Shown: in pieces, positions 23,849-32,198 of the stretch
Layout of the letters: every line of letters starts with the position of its first letter
Numbering within the stretch: the stretch's first letter is position 1
Source of the DNA: RYN-133 sp963785425
GTDB taxonomy: Bacteria > Actinomycetota > Actinomycetes > Mycobacteriales > Jatrophihabitantaceae
NCBI GenBank assembly: GCA_963785425.1
Contig: CAWAVG010000004.1
Span: 372,001 to 436,000 of the forward strand
Direction of reading: 5' to 3'
DNA: 64,000 bases
The notes under the pieces: generated by a model
Databases searched by the model: none
Seen by the model: the letters and a program-made list of their open reading frames with translations, nothing else
What the model was told of the DNA's origin: nothing
Made by a program: the position numbers and the translations under genes

Positions 23849-26425
23849 TCAGCCCGTCGAGACCGTCAGGCCCGACCGGTCGTCGTTCGCGTCGACGGTG
23901 ACCGTCTGCCCGTCCCTGACCTCGCCCGCGAGCAGCGCCTTCGCCAGCGTGTCGCCGATCGCCGTCTGGACCAGGCGACGCAGCGGACGCGCGCCGTAGA
24001 GCGGGTCGTAGCCGTTGATCGCCAGCCACTCGCGCGCCGCCTCGGTGACGTCGAGCGTCAGCCGCCGCGCACTGAGCCGCTTGGCCAGCGCGCCGATCTG
24101 GATGTCGACGATCTGGGTGAGCTCCTCGGTCGTGAGCGACTCGAACACGACGATGTCGTCGAGGCGGTTGAGGAACTCGGGCTTGAAGTGCGTGCGGACG
24201 GCAGCCATCACCGTGTCACGGCGCAGCTCGTCGCTCATGACTTCGCCGACCAGCGCCGTCGAACCGAGGTTGGACGTGAGCACCAGGATCGTGTTGCGGA
24301 AGTCGACGGTACGGCCCTGGCCGTCGGTCAGCCGCCCGTCGTCGAGGACGGCGAGCAGGATGTCGAACACGTCCGGGTGGGCCTTCTCGACCTCGTCGAA
24401 CAGCACGACCGAGTACGGACGGCGGCGGACCGCTTCGGACAGCTGGCCCCCTTCGTCGTAGCCGACATAGCCGGGCGGCGCACCGACCAGGCGAGCGACC
24501 GAGTGCTTCTCGCTGTACTCGCTCATGTCGATGCGCACCATCGCGCGCTCGTCGTCGAACAGGAACGCCGCGAGTGCCTTCGCCAGCTCGGTCTTGCCGA
24601 CACCGGTCGGGCCGAGGAACAGGAACGAGCCGGTCGGCCGGTTCGGGTCGCTGATCCCTGCGCGGGCACGCCGCACGGCGTCGGACACGGCACGCACGGC
24701 GGCCTTCTGGCCGATCACCCGCGCGCCGAGCTCCTCCTCCATGCGCAGCAGCTTCGTGGTCTCGCCCTCGAGCAACCGGCCGGCCGGGATCCCCGTCCAG
24801 GCAGCCACCACGTCGGCGATGTCGTCGTCGCTGACCTCCTCCTTGACCATGACGTCGGTCTGTTCCGACTCCGCCTCGCTCGCCGCGGCGAGTTCCTTCT
24901 CGAGGCTCGGCAGTTCGCCGTACTGCAACCGCGAGGCGGTCTCGAGATCACCGTCGCGCTGCGCACGCTCGATCTGACCGTTGATCTCGTCGATGCGCTC
25001 CTTGAGCTCGCCGACGCGGTTCAGCCCGGACTTCTCGCGCTCCCACCGGGCGTTGAGCGCGTCGAGCTTCTCGGTGAGGTCGGCCAACTCGCCACGCAGC
25101 CGGGCCAACCGTTCCTTCGACGCGTCGTCGGTCTCCTTGGTGAGCGCGAGCTCCTCCATCTTCAGCCGGTCGACGGAGCGCTGCAGCTCGTCGATCTCGA
25201 CCGGGCGCGAGTCGATCTCCATGCGCAGCCGCGACGCGGCCTCGTCGACGAGGTCGATCGCCTTGTCCGGCAGGAAGCGCGACGTGATGTAGCGGTCGGA
25301 CAGCGTGGCGGCCGCGACCAGCGCGCCGTCATTGATGCGCACCTTGTGGTGCGCCTCGTAGCGGCCCTTGAGCCCGCGCAGGATGCCGATCGTGTCTTCG
25401 ACCGACGGCTCGCCGACGAAGACCTGCTGGAAGCGTCGCTCGAACGCGGGGTCCTTCTCGATGTGCTCGCGGTACTCGTCCAGCGTCGTCGCGCCGACCA
25501 TGCGCAGCTCGCCCCGCGCGAGCATCGGCTTGAGCATGTTGCCGGCGTCCATAGCGCCGTCGCCGGTCGCGCCGGCGCCGACGACGGTGTGCAGTTCGTC
25601 GATGAAGGTGACGACCTGCCCGCCGGAGTCCTTGATCTCGTTGAGGACGGCCTTGAGCCGCTCCTCGAACTCGCCTCGGTACTTCGCGCCGGCCACCATC
25701 GCGCCGAGGTCGAGCGCGACGAGCTTCTTGCCGCGCAGGCTCTCGGGGACGTCGCCGGCGACCATGCGCTGCGCGAGGCCTTCGACGACGGCGGTCTTGC
25801 CGACGCCGGGCTCGCCGATCAGCACCGGGTTGTTCTTGGTACGGCGCGAAAGCACCTGGATCACGCGCCGGATCTCGGCGTCGCGGCCGATGACGGGGTC
25901 GATCTTGCCCTCGCGCGCAGCAGCGGTCAGGTCGTTGCCGTACTTCTCGAGCGCCTCGAACGTGCCCTCGGGATCGGCGGTCGTCACCCGGCGGCTACCC
26001 CGCACCGACTGCAGGGCCTCCGCCAGTGCTGCGGGCGTCACGCCGTGCTGCTTGAGCAGGTCGGCGACCTCGTTCTGGGTCTGCGCGACCGCGAGCAACA
26101 AAAGCTCGGTGCTGACGTACTCGTCGCCTCGATCACGTGCCTCGCGCTCTGCCGCGCTGAGCACGGCGAGTACCCCGCGCGAGGTCGCGGGCGAGCCCAC
26201 CGTCGAGCCCTGCGCGGCGGGCAGCTTGTCGACCAGCCGCTGGACGTCGGCGCGGATCCCCATCGGGTCGACGCCGAGCTTCTGCAGCAGCGGGCGGGTC
26301 AGACCCTCGGCGTCGTCGAGCAGCGCGACCGCGAGGTGCGCCGGTTCGACGGCCGGGTTGCCGCGCTCGGCGGCGGTCTTCACCGCGCTCGAGACGGCCA
26401 GCTGGCTGCGGGTGGTCAGGTCCAT
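23849..26425 (-). CDS. clpB: ATP-dependent disaggregase ClpB
   Basis: Hexameric AAA+ chaperone that threads proteins out of aggregates together with DnaK, DnaJ and GrpE. The 858 residues show the N-domain, the first AAA module (Walker A GEPGVGKT, then FIDELHTVVGAG), the long coiled-coil middle domain (about residues 405-520) and the second module (GPTGVGKT, VVLFDEVEKAHPDV). The true start is the ATG at 26425 (MDLTTRSQLAVSSAV). The frame is open to 26464, but the extra residues (MTTRGDTEE) come from an intergenic repeat. clpB follows hspR on the same strand, about 100 bases away, so it may be read from the dnaK promoter unless the intervening hairpin stops it. Confidence 0.96.
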   Translation of the reverse strand: MDLTTRSQLAVSSAVKTAAERGNPAVEPAHLAVALLDDAEGLTRPLLQKLGVDPMGIRADVQRLVDKLPAAQGSTVGSPATSRGVLAVLSAAEREARDRGDEYVSTELLLLAVAQTQNEVADLLKQHGVTPAALAEALQSVRGSRRVTTADPEGTFEALEKYGNDLTAAAREGKIDPVIGRDAEIRRVIQVLSRRTKNNPVLIGEPGVGKTAVVEGLAQRMVAGDVPESLRGKKLVALDLGAMVAGAKYRGEFEERLKAVLNEIKDSGGQVVTFIDELHTVVGAGATGDGAMDAGNMLKPMLARGELRMVGATTLDEYREHIEKDPAFERRFQQVFVGEPSVEDTIGILRGLKGRYEAHHKVRINDGALVAAATLSDRYITSRFLPDKAIDLVDEAASRLRMEIDSRPVEIDELQRSVDRLKMEELALTKETDDASKERLARLRGELADLTEKLDALNARWEREKSGLNRVGELKERIDEINGQIERAQRDGDLETASRLQYGELPSLEKELAAASEAESEQTDVMVKEEVSDDDIADVVAAWTGIPAGRLLEGETTKLLRMEEELGARVIGQKAAVRAVSDAVRRARAGISDPNRPTGSFLFLGPTGVGKTELAKALAAFLFDDERAMVRIDMSEYSEKHSVARLVGAPPGYVGYDEGGQLSEAVRRRPYSVVLFDEVEKAHPDVFDILLAVLDDGRLTDGQGRTVDFRNTILVLTSNLGSTALVGEVMSDELRRDTVMAAVRTHFKPEFLNRLDDIVVFESLTTEELTQIVDIQIGALAKRLSARRLTLDVTEAAREWLAINGYDPLYGARPLRRLVQTAIGDTLAKALLAGEVRDGQTVTVDANDDRSGLTVSTG

Positions 26426-26451
26426 TGCGGTCACTATCTCCTCTGTGTCAC

Positions 26452-26521
26452 CGCGAGTGGTCACTTTCGGCGCGAGTGGTCAGCTATTGCCGACCACTCG
26501 CGCCATAGGTGACCACTCGCG
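26452..26521. repeat. Four-copy inverted repeat between hspR and clpB
   Basis: Direct copies CGCGAGTGGTCA at 26452-26463 and 26471-26482 face reversed copies CGACCACTCGCG (26491-26502) and TGACCACTCGCG (26510-26521). The layout is the same as at 20036-20106. It separates hspR from clpB in the heat-shock block, so it may set how much transcript reaches clpB, or hold a processing site. No HspR-type inverted repeat is seen here. Confidence 0.75.
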
Positions 26522-26527
26522 CAGGTA

Positions 26528-26914
26528 TCAGCGCCGGGGGGCGTTCTTGGGACGCCACACGACGAGCGCGCTCGTGGCGGGGTTGCGGGCGGCCAGTTCG
26601 GCGCGCGCGTGGTCGAGTTCGGCGGCGAGTTCGGCGACCCGCTGACGCAGCGCGTCGACGTGCGCCTCGAGTTCGATGATGCGTTTGACTCCGGCGAGAT
26701 TCACGCCCTCGTCCTGCGAGAGCCGCTGCACCTCGCGCAGCAGCGCGACGTCGCGCGCCGAGTAGCGCCGTCCCCCGCCGCCCGTACGCCCCGGCGTGAC
26801 GAGACCGAGCCGGTCGTACTGGCGCAGCGTCTGCGCGTGCATGCCCGCCAGTTGGGCCGCCACCGAGATGACGAACACCGGTGCGTCTTCGGGGACGTCC
26901 TCACGCCTGGGCAT
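26528..26914 (-). CDS. hspR: Heat-shock repressor HspR (MerR family)
   Basis: HspR represses the dnaK operon and clpB in actinobacteria by binding the HAIR inverted repeat, with DnaK as co-repressor. The 128-residue protein has the MerR-type winged helix-turn-helix: FVISVAAQLAGMHAQTLRQY, then GLVTPGRTGGGGRRYSARDV. A coiled coil (residues about 80-110) would form the dimer. I used the ATG at 26914 (MPRREDVPEDAPVFVIS), which overlaps the dnaJ stop by 14 bases; an ATG at 26932 is also in frame. Gene order dnaK-grpE-dnaJ-hspR is the classical actinobacterial one. Confidence 0.94.
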   Translation of the reverse strand: MPRREDVPEDAPVFVISVAAQLAGMHAQTLRQYDRLGLVTPGRTGGGGRRYSARDVALLREVQRLSQDEGVNLAGVKRIIELEAHVDALRQRVAELAAELDHARAELAARNPATSALVVWRPKNAPRR

Positions 26915-28094
26915 GGTCGCCTCCTCGGGCAAGCGCGGCGGTGATCTGCGGACGGGGGTCGGTGTGCTGGGTCGCCGCGTACTTCTCCAGCGCCTCGCGC
27001 GACTCGTCGGTCAACGCCGTCGGGACGTCGACCTCGACCGTCACCAGCAGGTCACCGGTCTTGGACTTGCCGGCCACGCCACGGCCACGCACGCGCATCG
27101 TGCGCCCGGACGGCGTGCCGGGCGCGACCTTGACCGACACCGCACCCTCGAGCGTCGGCACCCGTAGCGTCGTGCCGAGGGCCGCCTCGGTGAAGCTGAT
27201 CGGGACGGTCAGCGTCAGGTCGTCGCCGTTGCGCCCGAACAGTGGGTGCGGACGCACTCGCACGGTGACGTACAGGTCGCCCGCCGGGCCGCCGCGGGTG
27301 CCGGGGGAACCCTTGCCGGGGATGCGCAGCTTCGCGCCGTCCTTGACACCGGTGGGCACGCGCACGGTGATCGTGCGGGTCTGCACCGTCGAACCGGTGC
27401 CGCGGCAGTCCGGACACGGATCCTCGATGATCTGACCCTTCCCACGGCACTCACGGCACGGCTCGCTGAAGCCGAAGCCGCCCTGGTTGGTCATGACCAT
27501 GCCGCTGCCGCCGCAGTTCGGGCAGGTGTGCGTCGAGGTCCCGGGGCGCGCGCCACTGCCGTGGCAGGTGCGACACGTACCCGCGCTCGACAGCTGCAGT
27601 GGCAGCGTCGTGCCGCGCACGGCTTCCTCGAACCCGAGGGTCACCTCGGCAGCGGCGTCCTGGCCCTTGACCGGCCCGGCCGCGCTCGAGCGGCGCCGCC
27701 CGCTGTTGGACGTCGCCGTGCCGAACAGATCGGAGAACAGGTCGCCGAGGCCGCCGCCGGTACGGGCTCCGAACATGTCGGACATGTCGAAGGTGGTGCC
27801 GCCGCCGGAGTAGCCGCCGGCGTAGTTGCCACCGGGACGGAAGCCACCGCCGAGGTTGCCGAACAGCGACCGGGCCTCGTCGTACTCCTGCCGCTTCTTC
27901 GGGTCCGAGAGCACGTCGTAGGCCTCGGACACCTCCTTGAACCGGGCTTCGGCCTCGGTGTTACCGGGGTTCTTGTCCGGGTGCAGGTCGCGGGCGAGCT
28001 TGCGGTAGGCCTTCTTGATCGCTGCCTGATCGGCGTCCTTGGCGACGCCGAGCGCCGCGTAGTAGTCCTTCTCCACGTAATCCTTCGCGCTCAT
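26901..28094 (-). CDS. dnaJ: Chaperone DnaJ
   Basis: DnaJ stimulates the DnaK ATPase and delivers unfolded clients. In 397 residues it shows the J domain with HPD in LARDLHPDKNPGN (residues about 10-75), a Gly/Phe-rich linker, the zinc-binding region with four CxxCxGxG modules (CRTCHGSG, CPNCGGSG, CRECRGKG, CPDCRGTG), and the two client-binding beta domains. The start is the ATG at 28094, preceded by AGGAGGT. The frame runs upstream to 28178 but without a better start. The 156-base gap to grpE holds no gene. The 3' end overlaps hspR. Confidence 0.96.
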   Translation of the reverse strand: MSAKDYVEKDYYAALGVAKDADQAAIKKAYRKLARDLHPDKNPGNTEAEARFKEVSEAYDVLSDPKKRQEYDEARSLFGNLGGGFRPGGNYAGGYSGGGTTFDMSDMFGARTGGGLGDLFSDLFGTATSNSGRRRSSAAGPVKGQDAAAEVTLGFEEAVRGTTLPLQLSSAGTCRTCHGSGARPGTSTHTCPNCGGSGMVMTNQGGFGFSEPCRECRGKGQIIEDPCPDCRGTGSTVQTRTITVRVPTGVKDGAKLRIPGKGSPGTRGGPAGDLYVTVRVRPHPLFGRNGDDLTLTVPISFTEAALGTTLRVPTLEGAVSVKVAPGTPSGRTMRVRGRGVAGKSKTGDLLVTVEVDVPTALTDESREALEKYAATQHTDPRPQITAALARGGDHAQA

Positions 28095-28250
28095 GCCCAC
28101 CTCCTTTTGTCGATCCGCCGTAGGTGGATCGGCGTCTGACCCGCTCGCTTCGCTCGCGGGCCGTCTGCCGCTCCACACCGCAAGCTCGCTGACGCTCGCG
28201 CGGGCGGCGGGCTCTTCGCGCGAGCGCTCATCGCGTTCGTGGTCACCTTG

Positions 28251-28907
28251 TTACTCGTCTTGCGCTTGTGTCTTCAGCTGCTCGTCTTGTGCTTGGGTTG
28301 CCTCTGCTGCCGGCTCGCCGGAGGGGTCGGAGACTCCGACCATGGCCGGGCGCAGCAGGCGATCGTTGTGCCTGTAGCCGGGACGCATCACCGTGGTGCA
28401 GGTCGGCTCGGCGACCTCGTCGCTCTCGTCGTGCAGTACCGCCTCGTGGATGGTCGGGTCGAACGGATCGCCGACCTCGCCGAACGCGACGAGCCCGAGC
28501 TTGGTGAACACGCCGTCGAGCCGATCCGCGACCGCCTTCAGGCCTCCGGTCAGGTCCCCATGCTGGCGGGCCCGGTCCAGATCGTCGAGCACCGGCAGGA
28601 AGTCGGCGAGCACCCGGCCGATCGCGAGTTCACCCGCCGCCTGCCGTTCGCGGTCGGCCCGCCTGCGGTAGTTGGCGTACTCGGCCTGCAGCCGCTGCAG
28701 GTCGGCGGTGCGCTCGTCGAGCAACGACGCCTCGACCATCGGCACCTGCGCGGCCTCGGCCGCCGGTTCCGCCGGCGCCTCCGCACCCTGGTCGGGTGCG
28801 GAGGTGCCGGCTGCGGCCTGATCGTCAGGCTTCGTGTCGGTCTGCCGATCGATCTTGCGCTTGTCCGTGATCACGACCGGCTCCTCCTCGGAACGGTCGC
28901 GACTCAA
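28251..28907 (-). CDS. grpE: Nucleotide exchange factor GrpE
   Basis: GrpE releases ADP from DnaK. From the TTG at 28907 (LSRDRSEEEPVVITDKRKID) it spans 218 residues: an acidic, Ala-rich arm, the long helix around LQAEYANYRRRADRERQ, and the beta domain ending GYRHNDRLLRPAMVGVSD. A Gln/Glu tail (about 20 residues) is longer than usual. The TTG overlaps the out-of-frame dnaK TGA (28906-28904) as TTGA, and GAGGAG lies before it, so it was clearly a coupled separate gene. In the given sequence, however, the dnaK frame runs into grpE with no stop. See the dnaK entry and the first finding. Confidence 0.9.
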   Translation of the reverse strand: MSRDRSEEEPVVITDKRKIDRQTDTKPDDQAAAGTSAPDQGAEAPAEPAAEAAQVPMVEASLLDERTADLQRLQAEYANYRRRADRERQAAGELAIGRVLADFLPVLDDLDRARQHGDLTGGLKAVADRLDGVFTKLGLVAFGEVGDPFDPTIHEAVLHDESDEVAEPTCTTVMRPGYRHNDRLLRPAMVGVSDPSGEPAAEATQAQDEQLKTQAQDE

Positions 28908-30776
28908 CGCTGCTCCTCGGTCCCCTCGTCCGACGACCTCGGCGTCGACGACGCCGTCGTCGGCCGTGGCCGAGTCGGACGCCGCGCCGGTCGCGTCGCC
29001 GGGAGCGCCGCCCTCGGCACCGGCGGAAGCCGCAGCGGCCTCGTACATGGCGCCGCCCGCTTCGGAGGCGATGCGCGACACCTTCTCCTGCGCGGCCTTG
29101 ATCGCCTCGAAGTCAGCGCCGTCGAGCGACTTCTTCAGCTCGTCGAGCGCACCTTCGAGTTCGGTCTTCTTCTCCGCGGGGAGCTTGTCACCGCTGTCGG
29201 TCAGGAACTTCTCCGTCGCGAACTGCTGGGCCTCGGCCGAGTTGCGGATCTCCGCCTCGTCGCGGCGCCTGCGGTCCTCTTCGGCGTGTGCCTCGGCGTC
29301 CTTCATCATCCGGTCGATCTCGTCCTTGCTCAGGCCCGAGCCACCGGTGATCGTCATGCCCTGTTCCTTGTTGGTGGCAAGGTCCTTGGCGCTGACATGC
29401 ACGATGCCGTTCGCGTCGATGTCGAAGGTGACCTCGATCTGCGGCATGCCGCGCGGCGCCGGCGGAAGACCGGTCAGCTCGAACATGCCCAGCTTCTTGT
29501 TGTACGCCGCGATGTCGCGCTCGCCCTGGTAGACCTGGATCTGCACGCTCGACTGGTTGTCGTCGGCCGTCGTGAAGATCTCCGAACGCTTCGTCGGGAT
29601 CGTCGTGTTGCGCTCGATGAGCTTCGTCATGATGCCGCCCTTGGTCTCGATGCCAAGCGAGAGCGGGGTGACATCGAGCAGCAGGACGTCCTTGACCTCG
29701 CCCTTGAGCACACCGGCCTGCAGGGCGGCGCCGACGGCGACGACCTCGTCCGGGTTGACGCCCTTGTTCGGCTCCTTGCCGCCGGTCAGCTCCTTGACGA
29801 GCTCACCCACGGCGGGCATGCGTGTGGAACCACCCACCAGCACCACGTGGTCGATGGCCGACACCGGCATGCCGGCGTCCTTGATGACGTTCTGGAACGG
29901 CGCCTTCGTGCGCTCGAGCAGATCTGCGGTGATCTTCTGGAACTCCGCCCTCGACAGCGACTCGTCGAGGAACAGCGGGTTCTTCTCGGCGTCCTGCGTG
30001 ATGTAGGGCAGGTTGATGCTCGTCTGGTTGGACGACGACAGCTCGATCTTCGCCTTCTCGGCGGCCTCGCGCAGTCGCTGCATCGCCATCTTGTCCTTGG
30101 TCAGGTCGATGCCGTGCGCGCTCTTGAACTTGTCGACGAGCCACTTGATGATGCGCTCGTCCCAGTCGTCGCCACCGAGGTGGTTGTCACCTGAGGTCGC
30201 CTTGACCTCGATGACGCCGTCACCGATCTCGAGCAGCGAAACGTCGAACGTGCCACCGCCGAGGTCGAAGACGAGGATGGTCTGCTCGGTCTCGCCCTTG
30301 TCGAGGCCGTACGCGAGCGCCGCAGCGGTCGGCTCGTTGACGATGCGCAGCACGTTGAGGCCCGCGACCTGGCCGGCCTCCTTGGTCGCCTGGCGCTGGG
30401 CGTCGTTGAAGTACGCCGGGACGGTGATGACCGCGTCGGTCACGTCCTCACCCAGATAGCTCTCGGCGTCGCGCTTGAGCTTCTGCAGCACGCGCGCGCT
30501 GATCTCCTGTGGGTTGTAGGACTTCCCGTCGATGTCGACCTTCCAGCTCGGGTCGCCCATGTGGCGCTTCACCGAGCGGATGGTGCGGTCGATGTTCGTG
30601 ACGGCCTGGCGCTTGGCCACCTCGCCGACGAGCACCTCGCCGTTCTTGGCGAACGCGACGACACTGGGGGTGGTGCGCGAACCTTCGGAGTTCGCAATGA
30701 CCTCCGGCTCGCCGCCCGACAGGACGGACACGACGGAGTTGGTGGTACCGAGGTCGATACCGACAGCACGTGCCAT
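28904..30776 (-). CDS. dnaK: Chaperone DnaK, with a +1 lesion near its 3' end
   Basis: Hsp70 chaperone; starts at ATG 30776 (MARAVGIDLGTTNSVVSVL). All three signature regions are present: GIDLGTTNS, the IFDLGGGTFDVS-like VFDLGGGTFDVSLLEIGDG and the VVLVGGSTRMPAV segment, followed by the substrate-binding domain (DVTPLSLGIETKGG) and a Gly/Ala-rich lid end. At 28930-28931 the strand has one G too many. Without it the protein ends VVDEGTEEQR at a TGA (28906-28904), 623 residues, the length of mycobacterial DnaK. With it the frame enters grpE and would make an 841-residue DnaK-GrpE fusion. The frame is open upstream to 30833, but 30776 is the family start. Confidence 0.93.
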
Positions 30777-30855
30777 GGTGATGGGTCTCCTTCTTCCGGA
30801 CTTCAGTTGTTCAGGCTCTACAACCGGCTTCATGATGCCGATCGGATGAACCCGC

Positions 30856-30886
30856 TGTCAAAATAACTGAGCCGACCCCGCTCAAG
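30856..30886 (-). promoter_or_regulatory. dnaK promoter with HAIR-like HspR operator
   Basis: On the minus strand CTTGAGC-GGGGTCG-GCTCAGT (30886-30866) resembles the HAIR consensus CTTGAGT-N7-ACTCAAG: the left half matches six of seven positions and the right half four. Just downstream TTGACA (30861-30856) is a perfect -35 box, with CATCAT 18 bases further. The operator lies immediately upstream of the -35, as in other HspR-controlled promoters. Confidence 0.65.
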
Positions 30887-30923
30887 TTCCCGGATGTTTG
30901 GTGGCGCCGGTCACACTGAGCTG

Positions 30924-32198
30924 GTGAGTGAGCCGGTCTGGGACGTGGACGGTGACGGGGGCCGCGATCACGACCCGCCCGAGGAGCTGCTGAGCACCGG
31001 CCGGCCCCTGCCCGCGTGGGTGCGCGCCGGCGCCATCGCCCTCGCCGTCCTGGTGGGCGGCTACCTCGCCGTGCATGCGGTGCTGCAGGGCGGTGGTGGT
31101 TCCACCGCGCCCGTCGCAGCTGCCACCGCGACCCATTCGCCGCAGATCGCGCCGCCGCTGTTCCGTTCTCCCGGCGGTCCGGTGCGCGTCACTCCGGTCT
31201 TGATCTGTGGTGAGACGCTGGGGCCGCTGGTGTCCGGGTCACGGTTCGACCCGTCGACGGGACTGCGCCTGCTGATCGGCGGAACGCGGCTTCGCGTGGT
31301 CGACTTCGACACCGGCCGGGCCGTTGCCGTGCGCGGGCCCAGGTTGCGGGCAGGACAGTGGATCAACCAGCTCGCGGACGCGGCCGGTCGACACTATGCG
31401 ACGACCGCCGGGCCGGGATGCGGGTACAACCGCGAGCGGGTTTTCACCGTCGGCGGCCCCGGCGCCCGCGTCGTCGCGGGCGTGCGTCCGTCGCAGGTGG
31501 TCGCCGACGAGTCACGGGTGTGGACGGTCGCCGACCCGCCGCACGAGCTGCGTCCCCTAGGCCACGGACGTGACATCACCCTGCCCGCGGGGTTCGCCCC
31601 GGTCGCGGCCACGCACGGAGTCATCGTCGGCAATCTCGTGGACGCCATGGACTCGGCGGAGATCGTCGGTGTCAACGGCGCCAGCGGAGCGCTCTACCCG
31701 GCGCCCGGCAGGGGCGCGATCCTCGCGGCGGGCGACGGGCGCTACATCTGGTCGGCGGGCTGCACGCTCAGCACGGACGGTCCGTGCGAACTGCGTACCG
31801 CGACGGTGCGCGGGCATCCCCTGCGCACCTACCGGCTGCCGCGGCCGCCGGGCTCCTCGGCCGGCCGGCTCAGCCCGAACGGGCGCACCCTCGCGTTCAC
31901 CCTCGCCGCGGCCCACGTCGACCCCTATCACCGCCAGGGCAATCCCAGCCCGGCCAGCGCCGTCGCGTTGCTTGACCTGCGCACCGGCCGGCTCACGATC
32001 GTGCCGGGCCTCGAGCTGCCGTCGCGGTACCGGCCGCAGTTCGCGTTCGCCCCGTCCGGGGGATGGCTCGTGATCGCCGCTGCCGACGGCGGTCAAACGC
32101 GCCTGTACGCCTGGCGGCCCGGGATGGGCCGACCGATCACCTCGCCCCTGCGGGACCTGCCGAGCCCGGCGCCGCCGCCGGTGCAGGTATTGAGATGA
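30924..32198 (+). CDS. Membrane-anchored TolB-like beta-propeller protein (copy 1)
   Basis: A 424-residue protein: acidic N-terminus, one transmembrane helix (AIALAVLVGGYLAVHAVL, near residues 36-53), a Thr/Ala linker with a THSPQIAPPLF motif, then an extracytoplasmic repeat domain. Blades include LRLLIGGTRLRVVDFDTGRA, VVADESRVWTVADPP, ATVRGHPLRTYRLPRPPGSS and GRLSPNGRTLAFTLA, resembling TolB/WD40-like propellers. The function is unknown. I used the GTG at 30924; an in-frame ATG at 30894 is possible. Its stop overlaps the start of a broken paralogue as ATGA, so the two were an operon of duplicates. It is divergent from dnaK, and the two promoters share about 150 bases. Confidence 0.75.
   Translation: MSEPVWDVDGDGGRDHDPPEELLSTGRPLPAWVRAGAIALAVLVGGYLAVHAVLQGGGGSTAPVAAATATHSPQIAPPLFRSPGGPVRVTPVLICGETLGPLVSGSRFDPSTGLRLLIGGTRLRVVDFDTGRAVAVRGPRLRAGQWINQLADAAGRHYATTAGPGCGYNRERVFTVGGPGARVVAGVRPSQVVADESRVWTVADPPHELRPLGHGRDITLPAGFAPVAATHGVIVGNLVDAMDSAEIVGVNGASGALYPAPGRGAILAAGDGRYIWSAGCTLSTDGPCELRTATVRGHPLRTYRLPRPPGSSAGRLSPNGRTLAFTLAAAHVDPYHRQGNPSPASAVALLDLRTGRLTIVPGLELPSRYRPQFAFAPSGGWLVIAAADGGQTRLYAWRPGMGRPITSPLRDLPSPAPPPVQVLR

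Noticed and set aside
24188..26512. A 774-codon frame on the plus strand
   Set aside because: Antisense to clpB. No recognisable domain.
28095..28250. Hidden gene or promoter between grpE and dnaJ
   Set aside because: The gap holds only a short imperfect repeat of GCTCGC words and the dnaJ ribosome site. No start with coding character was found.
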